This document shows, one piece after another, positions 5,340-7,187 of a stretch of 7,187 nt of DNA. This stretch comes from Nitrospinota bacterium (GTDB taxonomy: Bacteria; Nitrospinota; Nitrospinia; Nitrospinales; VA-1). The translations under genes and the position numbers were made by a program. Location of the stretch: assembly GCA_022567815.1 (NCBI GenBank), contig JADFGI010000155.1:1-7187 (forward strand), read 5' to 3'. The stretch's first letter is position 1. Every line of letters starts with the position of its first letter. The notes beneath the pieces are model-generated. The model worked only from the letters and a program-made list of their open reading frames with translations, did not search any database and had not been told where the DNA came from.

Positions 5340-6152
5340 CTAGTCCATGACCAAAGTTGTGAGTCTGGCGGCGAGTTCCGATTTTCGGATGATTTTTCTC
5401 ACGGGCCGGTCTATAAAATTCAGACTCATATAAAGCCTTTCCAATTTAGCAAATGTTTTTGATTCCGCTATGGCCTTTCCGCCAGGGTCGCGGATTTCAT
5501 TCCTCCATAAGCTCAACGCAGTCAGATTCTTGAGATAGGGAGAATTAGCCAGAGCAATGGCTCCCCGGTCGCCTATGTTGTTGGCGCATAAATAAAGCTT
5601 GGTGAGGTGAGCCAATTCCGCAGAGTTTGCCAGGCAAACCGCTCCCTCGTCACCAAGACCCGTGCTGTCCAGATGCAAGGCCCGAAGATTTGGAAGCTGA
5701 GTCGATTTACCTAAGGCTTCTGTCCCCCGTGAGCCGATGGGGTTGGTGTCCATGAACAGAATTTCCAGCGTTTGCAGGTTGGCGGATTCTGCCAGGGATT
5801 CAGCTCCTTTGGGACCGATGTTATTAGCTTCAAACATCAGGCATTTTATATTTTTTATGATTGGAGATTGTGCAATCAATTCGGCCTCGGCGTCGCCCAG
5901 ATTATTGTGGTTCAAATAAAGAGAACGAAGATTGCTGAATACCTTCGATCCTGCGAGTATCTCGATGGCTTCTCCGGCAAGAAAATTGTGGCTCAGATAA
6001 AGCTGTTCCACTTGGGAAAGTTCTTCCAGTTCAGCCATTCGTTTTAACTCTTTCGGTCCGATTTCCTTGTCATCCAGATCCAGTAACTTGCCATCCGGAC
6101 TTAACTGGGAATGCACTAAATGCTCGATTTTGGATTTATCAACTTCTGCCAA
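5340..6152 (-). CDS. Leucine-rich repeat protein, ribonuclease-inhibitor-like, 27-residue repeats
   Basis: The protein carries about eight tandem 27-residue LRRs of the pattern xLxxLxLxxNxIGDxGAxALAxSxxL. Each unit is 81 bp; the best are LTKLYLCANNIGDRGAIALA and LRALHLDSTGLGDEGAVCLA. The last unit is truncated at LTTLVMD and the first two are more diverged. Such RI-like repeats build a curved alpha/beta solenoid used for protein binding. No signal peptide, membrane span or catalytic domain is attached, so it is probably cytoplasmic. I prefer the TTG start at 6152, because GGAGA (6161-6165, reverse strand) lies 8 nt before it; this gives 270 residues. The frame stays open to another TTG at 6251, which would add 33 Lys/Leu-rich residues but has no ribosome binding site. 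It is a single gene bracketed by repeat copies A and B. The binding partner is unknown. Confidence 0.8.
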   Translation of the reverse strand: MAEVDKSKIEHLVHSQLSPDGKLLDLDDKEIGPKELKRMAELEELSQVEQLYLSHNFLAGEAIEILAGSKVFSNLRSLYLNHNNLGDAEAELIAQSPIIKNIKCLMFEANNIGPKGAESLAESANLQTLEILFMDTNPIGSRGTEALGKSTQLPNLRALHLDSTGLGDEGAVCLANSAELAHLTKLYLCANNIGDRGAIALANSPYLKNLTALSLWRNEIRDPGGKAIAESKTFAKLERLYMSLNFIDRPVRKIIRKSELAARLTTLVMD

Positions 6153-6278
6153 CGGTATGATCTCCAAATAGTTTTTGTTTAAGTTTTGAAAGAGGATTTC
6201 TGCTTTTAATCTAAAGGATTTTAATTTAAAGATCAAATTTCGCTGAAACAATAATTCGGATATAAAATATTGGTGGCG

Positions 6279-6309
6279 GGAAACCTGAAAACAGGTTTAA
6301 ATGGTTTCC
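6279..6309. repeat. Overlapping inverted repeats upstream of the LRR gene
   Basis: AAACCTG (6281-6287) pairs with CAGGTTT (6292-6298) around AAAA. Alternatively, GGAAACC (6279-6285) pairs with GGTTTCC (6303-6309). The two stems share bases and exclude each other. They lie between repeat B and the LRR reading frame, so they could be part of the LRR leader or an operator. Confidence 0.4.
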
Positions 6310-6340
6310 AACTCCTTCGCCAAGAGACCTTTGCATAACC

Positions 6341-6458
6341 TGTTGTTGCGAGAGGCCAACGGCGACGAAGCCGTTATAATATTCCGAAGCTTTCGTGCCC
6401 CGAAGGGGTAAATCCAGGGACTCTGGGTCGCCGCGGCGCTTTGCGGCTCGCGATGACG
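6341..6458. repeat. Dispersed palindromic repeat, copy B
   Basis: This is the second copy of the element at 5196-5315, in the same orientation. The right end, GCGGCTCGCGATGACG, is identical; the left end has decayed to TTGCGAGAGGCC. The internal core and the GTGCCCCG.AAGGGGTAAAT and CTGGGTCGCC blocks are shared with copy A. It lies between the LRR and ald genes. No target-site duplication is evident at either copy. Confidence 0.78.
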
Positions 6459-6473
6459 TATGGGGTGGACTCA

Positions 6474-6537
6474 GAGCAAACTCCATGAAGATTCCCGACT
6501 TGCGCAAAGCTCTCCTCCCCGGAGGGGCAGTTTGCTC
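6474..6537. repeat. Inverted repeat upstream of alanine dehydrogenase
   Basis: GAGCAAACT (6474-6482) is a perfect inverted match to AGTTTGCTC (6529-6537), with a GC-rich CCTCCCCGGAGGGG block inside near the right arm. It starts 15 bp after repeat B and ends 85 bp before the ald ATG. It may be another small dispersed repeat or a leader stem; sequence alone cannot decide. Confidence 0.5.
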
Positions 6538-6622
6538 ACGCCGGGCGATGCTTTCTGGTTTGGGTTCAAACTGTTTTTCTCTGAATGAATGGTTCAACGC
6601 AAAGATAAGGGAAAATAAAAAT

Positions 6623-7187
6623 ATGATCATCGGTATTCCTAAAGAAATAAAAATGGATGAAGGCCGCGTCTCCATCACACCTGCAGGGGTCCACGACCTT
6701 GTGACTCTGGGCCATGAAGTTCTGGTGGAAGACAAGGCTGGGTTGGGGAGCGGTCTCTCCAACCGGCATTACGAAGAGCAGGGCGCAAAAATCGCCAACC
6801 GGGAGGAAATTTTCGGCAGAGCCGAAATGATAATAAAAGTGAAAGAGCCGCTTGCTGAAGAGTTGGCGCTCCTCAGGGAAGGCCAGATCCTGTATACCTA
6901 TCTCCACCTGGCTCCAGCCAAGGAACTGGCCCTCGCCTTGCTGGAAAGAAAAGTCATTGGTATCGCCTATGAAACCGTGCAATTGCCGGACAAATCGCTT
7001 CCCCTGCTCATCCCCATGAGCGAAGTGGCGGGCCGGATGTCCATTCATGAGGGAGCCAAGTGTCTGGAAAGGGCGAATGGCGGATGGGGCATTTTACTGG
7101 GCGGGGTTCCGGGCGTGGACCCCGGTCATGTCGTGATCATCGGTGGTGGCATTGTCGGCAGCAACGCGGCGAAAATGGCCATTTGCA
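6623..7187 (+). CDS. ald: Alanine dehydrogenase, 3' end missing
   Basis: The first 188 codons of an NAD-dependent alanine dehydrogenase (usual length about 370), which interconverts L-alanine and pyruvate plus ammonia in the cytoplasm. The start MIIGIPKEIKMDEGRVSITP is the diagnostic N-terminus. R15, K74 (in IKVKEP) and H95 (in YLHLAP) match the substrate-binding and catalytic Arg, Lys and His of characterised enzymes. A later segment reads PMSEVAGRMSIHEGAKCLE, and then GGVPGVDPG leads into the NAD-binding Rossmann loop IIGGGIVGSNAAKMA before the window ends. The ATG at 6623 is favoured by the conserved N-terminus; upstream AAGGG (6607-6611) is a modest Shine-Dalgarno. The gene starts its own transcript after a repeat-rich intergenic region. 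The related transhydrogenase alpha subunit is excluded by the LHLAP and SEVAGRMS segments. Confidence 0.95.
   Translation, partial: MIIGIPKEIKMDEGRVSITPAGVHDLVTLGHEVLVEDKAGLGSGLSNRHYEEQGAKIANREEIFGRAEMIIKVKEPLAEELALLREGQILYTYLHLAPAKELALALLERKVIGIAYETVQLPDKSLPLLIPMSEVAGRMSIHEGAKCLERANGGWGILLGGVPGVDPGHVVIIGGGIVGSNAAKMAIC

Larger units (their letters stand above)
6253..6622. other. Divergent intergenic region between the LRR gene and ald
   Basis: This stretch without a gene holds competing small stems at 6279-6309, repeat copy B (6341-6458) and an inverted repeat (6474-6537). From about 6540 to the ald start only an AT-rich leader is visible, with no convincing promoter. The reverse-strand reading frame across it is a shadow through the repeat. 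Confidence 0.6.

Noticed and set aside
6226..6762. Reverse-strand 178-codon frame
   Set aside because: It crosses repeat B, giving the same PLRGTKA.EYYNGFVA peptide, and overlaps the start of ald antisense.
6566..7048. Reverse-strand 160-codon frame
   Set aside because: Antisense shadow of alanine dehydrogenase, with no family features.

Overview
The window is bacterial DNA with densely packed but mostly singly transcribed genes. It looks like an ordinary chromosomal stretch of a Gram-negative, free-living organism. Bpt/ATE-type aminoacyl-tRNA-protein transferase, a GYD protein, a cytidylate-kinase-like protein, a 27-residue-period LRR protein and dispersed 'CGTCATTGCGAG' palindromic repeats together fit Nitrospinota- or Desulfobacterota-like genomes. 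That placement is a guess from gene types; no marker gene is present.

Layout from left to right: the 5' part of a leftward GT2 glycosyltransferase of the rSAM/selenodomain-associated type (1-474, cut by the window edge); a gene-free stretch of nearly 600 bases holding an array of tiny hairpins and diverged direct repeats (479-851); rightward bpt (1060-1842); convergent, leftward GYD-domain protein (1981-2274); a divergent intergenic region with a good promoter and a structured leader; rightward cytidylate-kinase-like protein (2608-3312); a short possible gene remnant (3474-3569); a rightward membrane-anchored GT2 glycosyltransferase (3630-4844); an AT-rich convergent gap; a previously unmarked leftward 37-residue single-span membrane protein with a strong ribosome binding site (5003-5116); a leftward LRR protein (5340-6152 or to 6251) bracketed by two same-orientation copies of a ~120 bp palindromic repeat (5196-5315 and 6341-6458); and the 5' part of rightward alanine dehydrogenase (6623 to the right edge).

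The genes do not form one pathway. Two glycosyltransferases point to envelope or lipid glycosylation, Bpt to N-end-rule protein turnover, and alanine dehydrogenase to alanine/pyruvate/ammonia exchange. No defence, CRISPR or phage system is visible. The items most worth a second look are non-coding or very small: the hairpin array with 3-nt loops, the leader with mutually exclusive stems, the 37-residue membrane protein, and the repeat-flanked LRR gene.
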